Source: Lachnospiraceae bacterium (lineage in GTDB: Bacteria > Bacillota > Clostridia > Lachnospirales > Lachnospiraceae). From it: a stretch of 43,522 bases of DNA. This document shows, piece after piece, positions 9,045-17,441 of this stretch. The position numbers were made by a program, and so were the translations under genes. The notes under the pieces were generated by a model. It was given only the letters and a program-made list of their open reading frames with translations, was not told the DNA's origin and did not search any database. Every line of letters begins with the position of its first letter. Within the stretch, counting starts at the first letter, position 1. The stretch spans positions 1 to 43,522 of the forward strand of contig JAFZQY010000075.1 of assembly GCA_017620155.1 (NCBI GenBank), read 5' to 3'.

Positions 9045-11504
9045 TCATAACAGGCTGGATTCAGCATCCTCCAGCGACTTATATCCATACAGAAGTGCGG
9101 TGTTCTCCATCGTCAGATGAGCCAGGTTCTGTCCGGACTGTGCGAGCCGTACTATGAATCCGCCGTACATCTTGAGCATCTCATCCGAATATGTCATCAG
9201 TTCTCCGCGAAGGTATGTCTCATATGAGGTATCAAACGGCGTATCTTCGGAAGTATGTATTGTTCTGGCATTTCCCGCCATCTTCGGGTATTCTGCCGCA
9301 AAATCCTCCATCCAGCCGACCTGGACGGATACGATTTCCTCGATGATCGCCCGCTTTTCATCCGAAACCGGCGGAAGTTTATCTTTGATCTCAGCGTAGC
9401 GTTCCGGAGCGGTTGATTCCTCCATCCTTCCGTATTTTTCCATGATCGGGTTCCAGCCGGCAGCCATGTTGGCCTCAAAATCGGCGGCATACTGAAGAAG
9501 CATATCCTCATCCCAGGTCAGATACTGGGACGATCTCATTATGTTAAAGGTGCCCCAGTTATCCTGACAGTCTGCCCGTCCGCCTTCATTTATGACCTTG
9601 TCGAAGGCTTCCCATTCATCCTTTACGATGCGCTTGACCAGATCTTCTTTGGTCTCATTTATCTGCATGATCACATCCTCCATATATAATGCGCTCCTGC
9701 GGATCAGTCCTCGCTGCACCATCCCGTTCTGCAGGTACAGTGACAGATTGCCTATCGCCTCGACGATCGGACGCATGGCCGCATCAGTCGGCTCTTTTAT
9801 GGGAGTAAGCTTATCCAGAGCAAAAATGCTGTCTATATAGCGGTATACTTCGGAAGCGCTGTATCCGCCCGGCTCGTCTGCATGCACAGCAGTCAGCGCT
9901 TTAAGCCCATGGAAAAGCCATTTATCGTGAGGAGCGTATTTTTTCTCCAGGATATATGCGATGCGGGCAGCGCACTTCATGCCCTCGGCAAGCAGCATGG
10001 AAGCCGAGACATTGTCTGCGCGACGTTTCTGTCTTAAGTAGTTGTACTGGGCATTCTGTGAAAAAAGCGCGATGTTCTGCACGAGCATCCTGCGCCACAG
10101 TTCCTCCGGATAGTATTCTGTGAGTTTCTTGCGGATCGAAGTCACTTCTCCGGCCGGATCATCCCAGACTTCGCCGTTTACGACCGCGGCAAGGGAATAT
10201 TCGGGAATAGAGAGATACAGGTTGCAGATTTCCTCAGCGGAATAAGGGGCATCTGTCGCCTCTCCTGATAAGATACCGGCTGTTCTTAACTGATAATCTG
10301 TGAGCTGAGTTCCGATCAGTCCCGAGTAGTAATCCCGGGTGCTGAAGACACCCCGCCGCCCCTTGCTCATCGAATCGGTATCCGGCTTAAAACCGCGAAA
10401 TTCCGGTGTCTTTTCGGCAAGTGCCACCAGATCGGACTGCAGTTTTTGACCGAACCGGTCATAATCACTCTTGTTATTTATAAGTAAAATAACACCCGGT
10501 CCCCAATCGTGATCCCGGGACTCCGTATCATCCCATCCGTACGCATCGGAACCTTCTCCGAACAATCCGGCAGTCACTTTTCCTTTCAGTTCGGGGTACT
10601 CTTTTTCGATGAAAGGCTTAACGATCTCCTCATAATATGCCCTGCATATATTCAGTCCCTTCACGGATCCCGATGACCCAAGTCTTGCACAGGCTGACTC
10701 ATATCCTTCCTTTGCCCGATAATAAAACTCAACATGCCCGAGATTTCTGTCAACTGCCTGCATGGACTGAAGATAATAGTCAGCTGCCTTAACATCATTG
10801 CCCTGCAGGGCATACAGATCACCTAGACCCATGAGGGCCGCCCCCAGATGGGCTCCGTTTTCGTTTCTTTCGATGAAGATATCGACCGCGCGATGCAGAT
10901 GTTCGGCGATGCCGTCGAATATATCAGGATGCGCTTCTTTTATTGTGGGATCTGTACGCAACGCACCGAGAAGACTGTTGCCGAGATTCGCATGAGTCAC
11001 AGCCAGTTCAAAACGTTTGTCGGGATAAAGCAGTACGGTCTCCATAGCCTTATTCAGGCAATCTATGGCCTCAGGGAACATTTCGGCCTCCTGATAGGAC
11101 AGGGACATGTTGTTGTAGAGATTGGCGAAATCAAAGGCTTCGTCCGTCAGGATCTGCCTGTAGAGCCGCTCTGTGTCGCTGTAATACTCGAGAGATTCGG
11201 GAATCCGTCCCGCTGCCCGCAGAGCGTTTGCAAGATTGAGTTCGGTAGTAGCGTAGGCGTGGGAGTCTTTTTCACCTGCATTCTCAATGATCATCAGGGC
11301 CTTCTCGCCATACATGATCGAGCGGTCGTAGTCGCAGGTCTCGCGATAGAAACCGACCATCTCGTTCAATATCTGTACGACAGCGTTGTCGTCGCTCTCC
11401 TCGATGGCGACTTTCAGCGCCCCCTCAAGATATGGTTCAACCTCGGGTATCCTGTTCTGTTCAAAAAGCAGGTCCAAACCTGCCCGGAAATCCTGTATAT
11501 TCAT
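9045..11504 (-). CDS. TPR - DUF4037 - DUF4125 protein
   Basis: An 819-residue cytoplasmic protein of unknown function. Residues 1-270 are tetratricopeptide-like helices (for example LYNNMSLSYQEAEMFPEAID and ALMGLGDLYALQGN). A DUF4037 domain follows, recognisable by GEGSDAYGWDD (316-326) and RDHDWGPG (330-337). The G-S-D and D-x-D pattern resembles the active site of nucleotidyltransferase-fold proteins. The last 207 residues (from about 613) match my recollection of DUF4125: CQDNWGTFNIMRSSQY, RMEESTAPE, HTSEDTPFDTSYETYLRGEL and a final YGYKSLEDAE. TGAGGC precedes the ATG. It is the last gene of the methionine-related run, 20 bases after the HAD phosphatase gene. I infer a possible nucleotide or small-molecule transferase scaffolded by TPRs; no reaction is established. 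Confidence 0.8.
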   Translation of the reverse strand: MNIQDFRAGLDLLFEQNRIPEVEPYLEGALKVAIEESDDNAVVQILNEMVGFYRETCDYDRSIMYGEKALMIIENAGEKDSHAYATTELNLANALRAAGRIPESLEYYSDTERLYRQILTDEAFDFANLYNNMSLSYQEAEMFPEAIDCLNKAMETVLLYPDKRFELAVTHANLGNSLLGALRTDPTIKEAHPDIFDGIAEHLHRAVDIFIERNENGAHLGAALMGLGDLYALQGNDVKAADYYLQSMQAVDRNLGHVEFYYRAKEGYESACARLGSSGSVKGLNICRAYYEEIVKPFIEKEYPELKGKVTAGLFGEGSDAYGWDDTESRDHDWGPGVILLINNKSDYDRFGQKLQSDLVALAEKTPEFRGFKPDTDSMSKGRRGVFSTRDYYSGLIGTQLTDYQLRTAGILSGEATDAPYSAEEICNLYLSIPEYSLAAVVNGEVWDDPAGEVTSIRKKLTEYYPEELWRRMLVQNIALFSQNAQYNYLRQKRRADNVSASMLLAEGMKCAARIAYILEKKYAPHDKWLFHGLKALTAVHADEPGGYSASEVYRYIDSIFALDKLTPIKEPTDAAMRPIVEAIGNLSLYLQNGMVQRGLIRRSALYMEDVIMQINETKEDLVKRIVKDEWEAFDKVINEGGRADCQDNWGTFNIMRSSQYLTWDEDMLLQYAADFEANMAAGWNPIMEKYGRMEESTAPERYAEIKDKLPPVSDEKRAIIEEIVSVQVGWMEDFAAEYPKMAGNARTIHTSEDTPFDTSYETYLRGELMTYSDEMLKMYGGFIVRLAQSGQNLAHLTMENTALLYGYKSLEDAESSLL

Positions 11505-11524
11505 GCTGTTGCCTCATTATATTT

Positions 11525-12373
11525 CTATAAATACGGTATCATGTCCGCTACGGAATCGAAGATCATGTCGGGCTTAACATCCGATGTCTCCACATCGGCC
11601 ATCGTTGCCTCGCCGCTTAGGACCAGGATACCGCACATGCCGTTACGCACGCCTGCTGCCACATCGGTATAGAGCCTGTCTCCGACCATGGCGGCCTGCG
11701 AGCGCTCATAACCGGTACGCCTGAGCATATGTTCCATAATGTCGCCGTTTGGCTTACCTATGATGCGGTCGGGGCGCCTGAATGACGAAGCCTCTATGAA
11801 TGCATGTATTGAGCCGGCATCCGGTATGAATCCGGTCTCCGTAGGGCAGTTAAAATCAGGATGTGTCGATACATACGGAAGTCCCGCGCGAACCAGATCG
11901 CATACCACACACATCTTCAGATAGTCGAGAGAAGTATCGAAGCCTACGACAACCATCCCTGCTACGCCCTCTTTTATCGCGGATTCTATATTTCCGTCCG
12001 CAGCATATCTGCTCTCAAGCTCCTCATTTACAAGATTTATACCCGCATCAGCAAACTGTTTTTTCAGAAGGTCATTACCCAACAGGTACACGCTTTTGCC
12101 CGGGAATTCACGCTGGAGTACTTCGATCGTGGCATCTCCGGAAGTGATTATCTTCTCCCTGCCGACATCTAAGCCCATCTTCGCGAGCTTATCGATATAA
12201 CTCAGGGGATCCTTGGACGAATTGTTTGTAAGAAAAACATACTCGCGGCCGCTTCTTTCCACGGCATCGAGAAAATCGCGTGCACCGTCTATCCACTGCG
12301 TACCGAGATATACGGTCCCGTCCATATCAAGCGCAAACAGCTTTATTTGGTCGATTTTTTCCTGTATGTCCAT
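11525..12373 (-). CDS. HAD-superfamily IIA (NagD-like) phosphatase
   Basis: A 282-residue HAD hydrolase with a type IIA cap. The nucleophile motif is DMDGT at 16-20 (Asp16 attacked by phosphate, Asp18 acid/base), motif II is LTNNSS, and motif IV is GDRLYTDVAAG. The cap between motifs II and III, of about 100 residues or more, is typical of NagD/AraL/PNPase-like enzymes that dephosphorylate sugar phosphates, nucleotides or glycolysis by-products. The true substrate cannot be read from the sequence. GAGG lies 7 bases before the ATG. It follows metH by 26 bases and precedes the TPR-DUF4037 gene by 20, so it is probably co-transcribed with them. Confidence 0.93.
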   Translation of the reverse strand: MDIQEKIDQIKLFALDMDGTVYLGTQWIDGARDFLDAVERSGREYVFLTNNSSKDPLSYIDKLAKMGLDVGREKIITSGDATIEVLQREFPGKSVYLLGNDLLKKQFADAGINLVNEELESRYAADGNIESAIKEGVAGMVVVGFDTSLDYLKMCVVCDLVRAGLPYVSTHPDFNCPTETGFIPDAGSIHAFIEASSFRRPDRIIGKPNGDIMEHMLRRTGYERSQAAMVGDRLYTDVAAGVRNGMCGILVLSGEATMADVETSDVKPDMIFDSVADMIPYL

Positions 12374-12399
12374 CTCAGTCCTCTGAAATCTCTGTCATA

Positions 12400-14892
12400 T
12401 TATGACGGCGTCACCACATCCATCGCGTATCTGACCGTAGCCATCGCATCTTTTGCATAGAAATCTGCGCCTATCGCATCGGCATATTCCTGGGTGAGCA
12501 CGGCTCCGCCGACCACAGTCTTAACATCAGGCAGTTGCTCCTTAAGGAGCTTGATCGTCTCCTCCATGGCGGGAACTGTCGTGGTCATGAGGGCTGAGAG
12601 ACCGACGATCGGAGCGCCGGTGCGCTTAGCTTCCTCTACAACTGCCTCGGGAGGAACATCTTTTCCGAGGTCATAAACCTCGAACCCGTAATTTTCCATG
12701 ATCAGCTTGACTATGTTCTTGCCGATGTCATGTATGTCGCCGTGAACGGTCGCGATCACGAACTTGCCCCTGGAAACCTGTTCGCCGGGGTGAGATAGCA
12801 TATCCGCTTTGATCACCTCGAATGCCGACTGCGAGGCCTCGGCGCTCATAAGAAGCTGGGGTAGATACATCTTCTTGGCTTCAAATCCCTGTCCTACCGT
12901 ATCAAGTGCGGGGATTATCTCTTCGTTTACTATATCGAGGCTCGCGCGGCCTCCGGCTATAAGATCACGGATGATATTTGCAGCCTGCTCTTTCAGCCCC
13001 TTGATGATGGCGCGTTTTAGGGGGGATTCCTGACCGTCAGCACCCCCTGATGCCTGGCCGGATGATGCGTCTGCACCCGCTTTTCCCTGTTCCGCTCCGC
13101 CCTGTCCTGCTGATCCGGCTCCGCCTGCAGGAGAACCTGCGGCGGGCACGTAACTGTCCGCAAAACCTATATAATCCATGCAGTTCTCATCCAGATCGTG
13201 GAGAGCCCTGTATGTGAAGTAAACCTTCATCATCTCCTGAGAGTGGGGATTCATGATCGCCGCACTTAAGCCCTCTTCGAGTGCAAGCGCAAAGAATGTG
13301 GAAGTCACGAGTTCTCTGGCCGGCAGTCCGAACGAGATGTTGGAAACGCCGAGAGATGTATGACAGCCAAGTTCGTGACGGATTACATGCAGGGACTGTA
13401 GCGTAGCCAGAGCGGCTTTTGTGTCTGCGCTTATCGTCATGGCCAGTGTATCGAAGAGCAGGTCTTTTTTGCCAATGCCGTATTTGGCGGCTTCATTAAT
13501 GATATTTCGTGCTATCTCAACACGCTTTTCCGCGGATTCCGGTATTCCGTCCTCATCCAGGGTAAGCGCTACGACCAGCCCGCCGTACTTTGCGACCAGC
13601 GGAAAAATAACATCCATTACTTCCCGTTTTCCGTTGACCGAGTTGATCAATGCCTTGCCGTTATAGTGCCTGAGAGCCGCTTCCATGGCCACCGGATCGG
13701 TAGTATCTATCTGAAGAGGCAGGTCTATGATGGCCTGCAATTCACAGGTCACGCGGTCTAAGAGTTTCGGCTCATCTATCTCGGGAAGCCCCACATTCAC
13801 ATCAAGAACATGCGCACCCGCATCCTGCTGCCTGAGGCCTTCACCGAGGATATAGTCGATGTCTTCGTCTCTGAGCGCCTGTTTGAAGCGCTTCTTGCCT
13901 GTAGGATTGATCCTTTCTCCTATGAGAATCGGAGAATCCTTGAATTCCACGGCATGCGTATATGACGAGATGAATGTGATCTCCTTGTCCTTAAGAGGAG
14001 AAGCGGCCACATATTCAGCCATCTTCGGAGCAGTCACATTCACTGTGGCTCGGATATAATCAGGGGTGGTTCCGCAGCATCCGCCGAGTCCGCGGACGCC
14101 CATCTGAGCAAATTCATCCATCAGAGAAGCAAATTCATCGGGAAGAACATCATACACAGTCTCTCCGTCAACGGATCTGGGAAGACCCGCATTGGGCTTT
14201 AAAATCACCGGGACGGATGCATATTTTACATATTCCTCGACTACGCCTTTAAGCTGCTTGGGTCCGAGCGAGCAGTTGGCGCCTATCGCGTCAGCATGCA
14301 TGCCCTCGAGCATTGCGATCATGGCAGCGGGAGAAGCCCCGGTCATGAGCTTTCCGTCCTCTCCGTAAGCATTGGTCACGAAAACAGGCAGGTCGGAGTT
14401 CTCTTTTGCGGCAAGGAGAGCAGCCTTGGTATCATAGCTGTCGTTCATCGTCTCGATGAAGATCAGGTCAACCCCATACTCCGCGCCTATCTTCACGGTC
14501 TTCGCATATACTTCGACCGCCTCATCAAAAGGCATGTCTCCGTAAGGCGCGAGCAGTCTGCCCATGGGACCGATGTCTAAGGCGATGAACTTCTCCTGGG
14601 TTCCCGTGGAATTATCTCTGGCTGCACATGCTACATCTATCGCGCCATGAATGATGGATGTGAGCTCTTCATCGTCGAATTTCAGGCAGTTCGCACCGAA
14701 TGTGTTCGTATAGATCACATTGCTGCCCGCATCATAATAGGACTTCTGGAGCTCGGTGATCACTTCCGGATGCGATATATTCCATCTCTCGGGAAGTTCG
14801 CCGGGCTTTAGGCCGCGCTTTTGCAGAAGCGTGCCCATTCCGCCGTCTAAGTACAATATGTGGTCTTTTATGTATTCGCGTATATCTGACAT
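12400..14892 (-). CDS. metH: Cobalamin-dependent methionine synthase lacking the reactivation domain
   Basis: An 830-residue enzyme that moves a methyl group from 5-methyltetrahydrofolate through cobalamin to homocysteine. The homocysteine domain (1-290) has the zinc ligands Cys207 (GANCSLGP) and Cys272-Cys273 (GGCCGTT). The pterin/folate domain follows (about 310-565, with GERINPTGKKRF). A B12 cap (about 625-705) and B12-binding domain come last, with Asp719-Ile-His721-Asp-Ile-Gly724, where His721 is the lower axial ligand. The usual C-terminal SAM-binding reactivation domain is absent but is encoded by the gene just upstream. A Gly/Ala/Ser/Gln-rich linker (about 584-622) replaces the usual short hinge between folate and B12 modules. 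GGAG precedes the ATG. Confidence 0.96.
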   Translation of the reverse strand: MSDIREYIKDHILYLDGGMGTLLQKRGLKPGELPERWNISHPEVITELQKSYYDAGSNVIYTNTFGANCLKFDDEELTSIIHGAIDVACAARDNSTGTQEKFIALDIGPMGRLLAPYGDMPFDEAVEVYAKTVKIGAEYGVDLIFIETMNDSYDTKAALLAAKENSDLPVFVTNAYGEDGKLMTGASPAAMIAMLEGMHADAIGANCSLGPKQLKGVVEEYVKYASVPVILKPNAGLPRSVDGETVYDVLPDEFASLMDEFAQMGVRGLGGCCGTTPDYIRATVNVTAPKMAEYVAASPLKDKEITFISSYTHAVEFKDSPILIGERINPTGKKRFKQALRDEDIDYILGEGLRQQDAGAHVLDVNVGLPEIDEPKLLDRVTCELQAIIDLPLQIDTTDPVAMEAALRHYNGKALINSVNGKREVMDVIFPLVAKYGGLVVALTLDEDGIPESAEKRVEIARNIINEAAKYGIGKKDLLFDTLAMTISADTKAALATLQSLHVIRHELGCHTSLGVSNISFGLPARELVTSTFFALALEEGLSAAIMNPHSQEMMKVYFTYRALHDLDENCMDYIGFADSYVPAAGSPAGGAGSAGQGGAEQGKAGADASSGQASGGADGQESPLKRAIIKGLKEQAANIIRDLIAGGRASLDIVNEEIIPALDTVGQGFEAKKMYLPQLLMSAEASQSAFEVIKADMLSHPGEQVSRGKFVIATVHGDIHDIGKNIVKLIMENYGFEVYDLGKDVPPEAVVEEAKRTGAPIVGLSALMTTTVPAMEETIKLLKEQLPDVKTVVGGAVLTQEYADAIGADFYAKDAMATVRYAMDVVTPS

Positions 14893-14949
14893 ATCTTCTC
14901 CATTATTGTGTGATCGATCAGAAAGATTAATGGTTTTCCCGGAAATCCA

Positions 14950-15666
14950 TTATCCCGGCTGATCGGGAGTCATCCCTATAATCGCCGTCACTGACTTGGA
15001 CGGGCTCATGAGCAGGCTCTCGTTTAAGTTGATCCCGATCAGGTGCGCGCAGTCAAGCAGTGTCATGAATTCGCGCTGCACTGTAAGCGGCAGGTCGCCG
15101 TATCCGGGCGAAAAGCGCGGTCTAAGGCGCAAACGCGGGCTCTGCTCAGTGCCGTCAGCAGCCACAGAGTCATCAGCAGCCCCATATTCGGCCTCAACCT
15201 CAGAGTTAAACAGGTCGCAGAGTGCTTCAACGCGCTCAGCGCCCAAAGCCTGCATGATCAGCGCCTTGGAAGGCGAGATGCGGTTATACTTCGCGATCAG
15301 TCTGTCTATACCTACGCCGATGGTAGCCGCAAACATCACGGCCTCGGTGCATTCCCTGATATTGTGGGCCAGGTTCTTGGATCCATGCGTATCAAACGGA
15401 AGGACCGGCATATCTTGGTCCCAGGTCACGTCCGTATGGCGGTAGCAGACCTTGTATGTGATCAGCGGAAGCACCTCTTTCACGCATTCGTCGATCAGAG
15501 CATCCACTGCCGAAATATCGGAATCCTCGGATACCGCCAGTGGTACGGGCGAACGGGATGTCATCATCCCGCCGTATCGCATGACCTCGGATCGGTTGAT
15601 CTCGGATAGCGCGGGATAATCCGCAGGATCATAGGTTTTTACCAGAATAGGGCCTAAGTTACTCAT
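14950..15666 (-). CDS. Stand-alone methionine synthase activation-domain protein
   Basis: A 238-residue protein corresponding to the SAM-binding reactivation domain that is fused to MetH in Escherichia coli. The diagnostic stretch RLRPRFSPGYGDLPL near residue 180 corresponds to the conserved R-x-R-P-x-x-G-Y motif that binds SAM, and a helix around RISPSKALIMQALGAERVEAL precedes it. In the family this domain reductively methylates cob(II)alamin that has lost its methyl group. Its gene lies between metF and metH, so split domain and enzyme are made together. AAGGAAG sits unusually close to the ATG. A short acidic insert (about 160-176) precedes the motif. Confidence 0.9.
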   Translation of the reverse strand: MSNLGPILVKTYDPADYPALSEINRSEVMRYGGMMTSRSPVPLAVSEDSDISAVDALIDECVKEVLPLITYKVCYRHTDVTWDQDMPVLPFDTHGSKNLAHNIRECTEAVMFAATIGVGIDRLIAKYNRISPSKALIMQALGAERVEALCDLFNSEVEAEYGAADDSVAADGTEQSPRLRLRPRFSPGYGDLPLTVQREFMTLLDCAHLIGINLNESLLMSPSKSVTAIIGMTPDQPG

Positions 15667-15685
15667 CTTCCTTCAAAAACTCTTA

Positions 15686-16579
15686 TCATCTTCCCTCAAA
15701 GTTCTTGCCAAGAATATCTGACAGATTCTGCATGATTCCGGCAGCAACTTCAGGCTTGTTCATCGAGTAGACATGTACGTTGGTGATGCCGTTGGCATAC
15801 AGATCAATGATCTGGTCTGTGGCATAGATGATCCCGGCCTGCGTCATGGCCTCGGGATCCGAGCCGAACTTGTCAACAAGGCTCTTAAATCTGTGCGGCA
15901 TGAACGAACCGGAGAGTTTGATCGCTCTCTCTACCTGATTGGCCTTGGTTATCGGCATGATTCCGGGTAATACGGGCACATGGATCCCGGCTTCCCTGAT
16001 CTTATACATGAAGTTAAGGAAAAGAGAATTATCGAAGATCATCTGAGTAGTCAGGAAATCCACTCCGCACTCGACCTTCTCTCTTAAGTGGTCGATATCC
16101 TCCCACTGGGTAGCACTCTCGGGATGAACCTCGGGATAACAGGCTGCTCCTATGCAGAAATCGGCCCCCGATGCCTTAATGTCCTTAATCAGCTCATAGG
16201 CATATCTGTAATCCCACTTGCTGCGGTCCGTATTCTCAAGTTCGGGAGTAAGGTCTCCGCGAAGAGCCATGACATTCTTAATGCCCGCTTCCTGCATCTG
16301 TGCTATGCGTTCCTTCACCGTTTCCCTGTCGGAAGATACACAGGTAAGGTGCGCAAGCATCGGAATATCAAATCTATCTTTAATATTCTTTGCAATATCC
16401 AGCGTATATTTGCTGGTTCCTCCGCCTGCACCGTATGTAACGCTCATAAAAGCAGGCCTGAGTTTCGCGATCTCCTCCGTCGCAACTCTCACGCTCTCAT
16501 ACGAACTCTCCTTCTTCGGCGGGAATACCTCAAACGAGAGTGAGAGTTTATCCTGCTTGATTATGTCTATTATCTTCAT
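15686..16579 (-). CDS. metF: 5,10-methylenetetrahydrofolate reductase
   Basis: A 297-residue FAD-dependent TIM-barrel enzyme making 5-methyltetrahydrofolate, the methyl donor for MetH. The N-terminal SFEVFPPKKE holds the catalytic Glu18. THLTCV, ALRGDL and GAACYPEVHPES are family motifs around folate and flavin. The length is that of the short bacterial MetF without a C-terminal regulatory domain. AAGGAGAG precedes the ATG. It lies 34 bases after the ECF-T gene and 19 bases before the MetH activation protein, so transporter and methyl-cycle genes appear to share one transcript. Confidence 0.97.
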   Translation of the reverse strand: MKIIDIIKQDKLSLSFEVFPPKKESSYESVRVATEEIAKLRPAFMSVTYGAGGGTSKYTLDIAKNIKDRFDIPMLAHLTCVSSDRETVKERIAQMQEAGIKNVMALRGDLTPELENTDRSKWDYRYAYELIKDIKASGADFCIGAACYPEVHPESATQWEDIDHLREKVECGVDFLTTQMIFDNSLFLNFMYKIREAGIHVPVLPGIMPITKANQVERAIKLSGSFMPHRFKSLVDKFGSDPEAMTQAGIIYATDQIIDLYANGITNVHVYSMNKPEVAAGIMQNLSDILGKNFEGR

Positions 16580-16613
16580 AATTTCTCTCCTTATATGGCC
16601 GTTTCCGGGCCTA

Positions 16614-17441
16614 TCATATAAACGGGTTCCAGAACCGCGATCCGTCCGCGAATGTGATCACCAGCGCCGCTACCATGAACACCACCGATACCACGATAGT
16701 TATATAATCATTGCGCTTCAGCGGTCTGGCCATATACCAGGTTCTCTTTTTGTTCTTGCCGAAGCTCCGTAATTCCATAGCAGTCGATATTGTTTCAATC
16801 CTGTCCATGCTCGTGAACACGAGCGGGAAGATGATCGCCGTGGATGCTTTGATCCTGTCGAACAGTTTGCCCTTCTCGCTCATCTCTATGCCGCGTGCCA
16901 TCTGGGCATTCCTGATCTTGTGGAAATCGCCCTGGATATCGGGTATGTAGCGAAGCGCCAGTGCCACGGCATATCCCGCATTATATCCGATGCCCACACG
17001 GTTCATGGAAGCCGCAAACTCGGAAGGATTGGTCGTCACGATGAAAATGAATATGCTCGGCACGACCGTAAAGTACTTGAGTATGATGTTGAACTCATAA
17101 AAGAGCTGCTCGGCCCGGAGTGCATAATGCCCACTTCCCAACAAAACAGTCTCTGTGCCGTATATCTTCACGCCCTCAGCGGGGCTGAAAAGGTAAATCG
17201 CGATTATATTAATCGACAAGAAGAACAGAATTATCTTGAATACGCCCCCGACCTGGCTCCATGAAGTCTTGCTGATCTTGAAGATGATCAGGCTCAAGAC
17301 CAGCATGATGAGCAGGATCCTCGTGTCATATGTCATCATGCTTGTTACGGACCAGCAGATGAAAAAGATGAGCTTGGACAGTCCGCAGAGTCTGTCGATC
17401 CAGGTATCCTTCTGTTCATAGGCAAGCAGCTTACGTCCCAT
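16614..17441 (-). CDS. ECF transporter transmembrane (T) component
   Basis: A 275-residue CbiQ/EcfT-type integral membrane protein that couples the ATPases to the substrate-binding S component. I start it at the ATG at 17441, where AGGAGG lies 8 bases upstream; the frame stays open to 17504 without a ribosome site. Several hydrophobic helices occupy 18-165. The two coupling motifs are visible as Ala182-Arg183-Gly184 (MARGIEM) and AMELRSFG (221-228). One more helix lies near the C-terminus (about 246-265). It overlaps the end of the ATPase gene by 11 bases, indicating coupled synthesis. Confidence 0.92.
   Translation of the reverse strand: MGRKLLAYEQKDTWIDRLCGLSKLIFFICWSVTSMMTYDTRILLIMLVLSLIIFKISKTSWSQVGGVFKIILFFLSINIIAIYLFSPAEGVKIYGTETVLLGSGHYALRAEQLFYEFNIILKYFTVVPSIFIFIVTTNPSEFAASMNRVGIGYNAGYAVALALRYIPDIQGDFHKIRNAQMARGIEMSEKGKLFDRIKASTAIIFPLVFTSMDRIETISTAMELRSFGKNKKRTWYMARPLKRNDYITIVVSVVFMVAALVITFADGSRFWNPFI

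Noticed and set aside
10848-11672. Long open plus-strand frame of about 270 codons
   Set aside because: It is antisense to the TPR-DUF4037 gene and runs into the HAD gene, with no ribosome site and no recognisable domain; both minus-strand genes are well supported.
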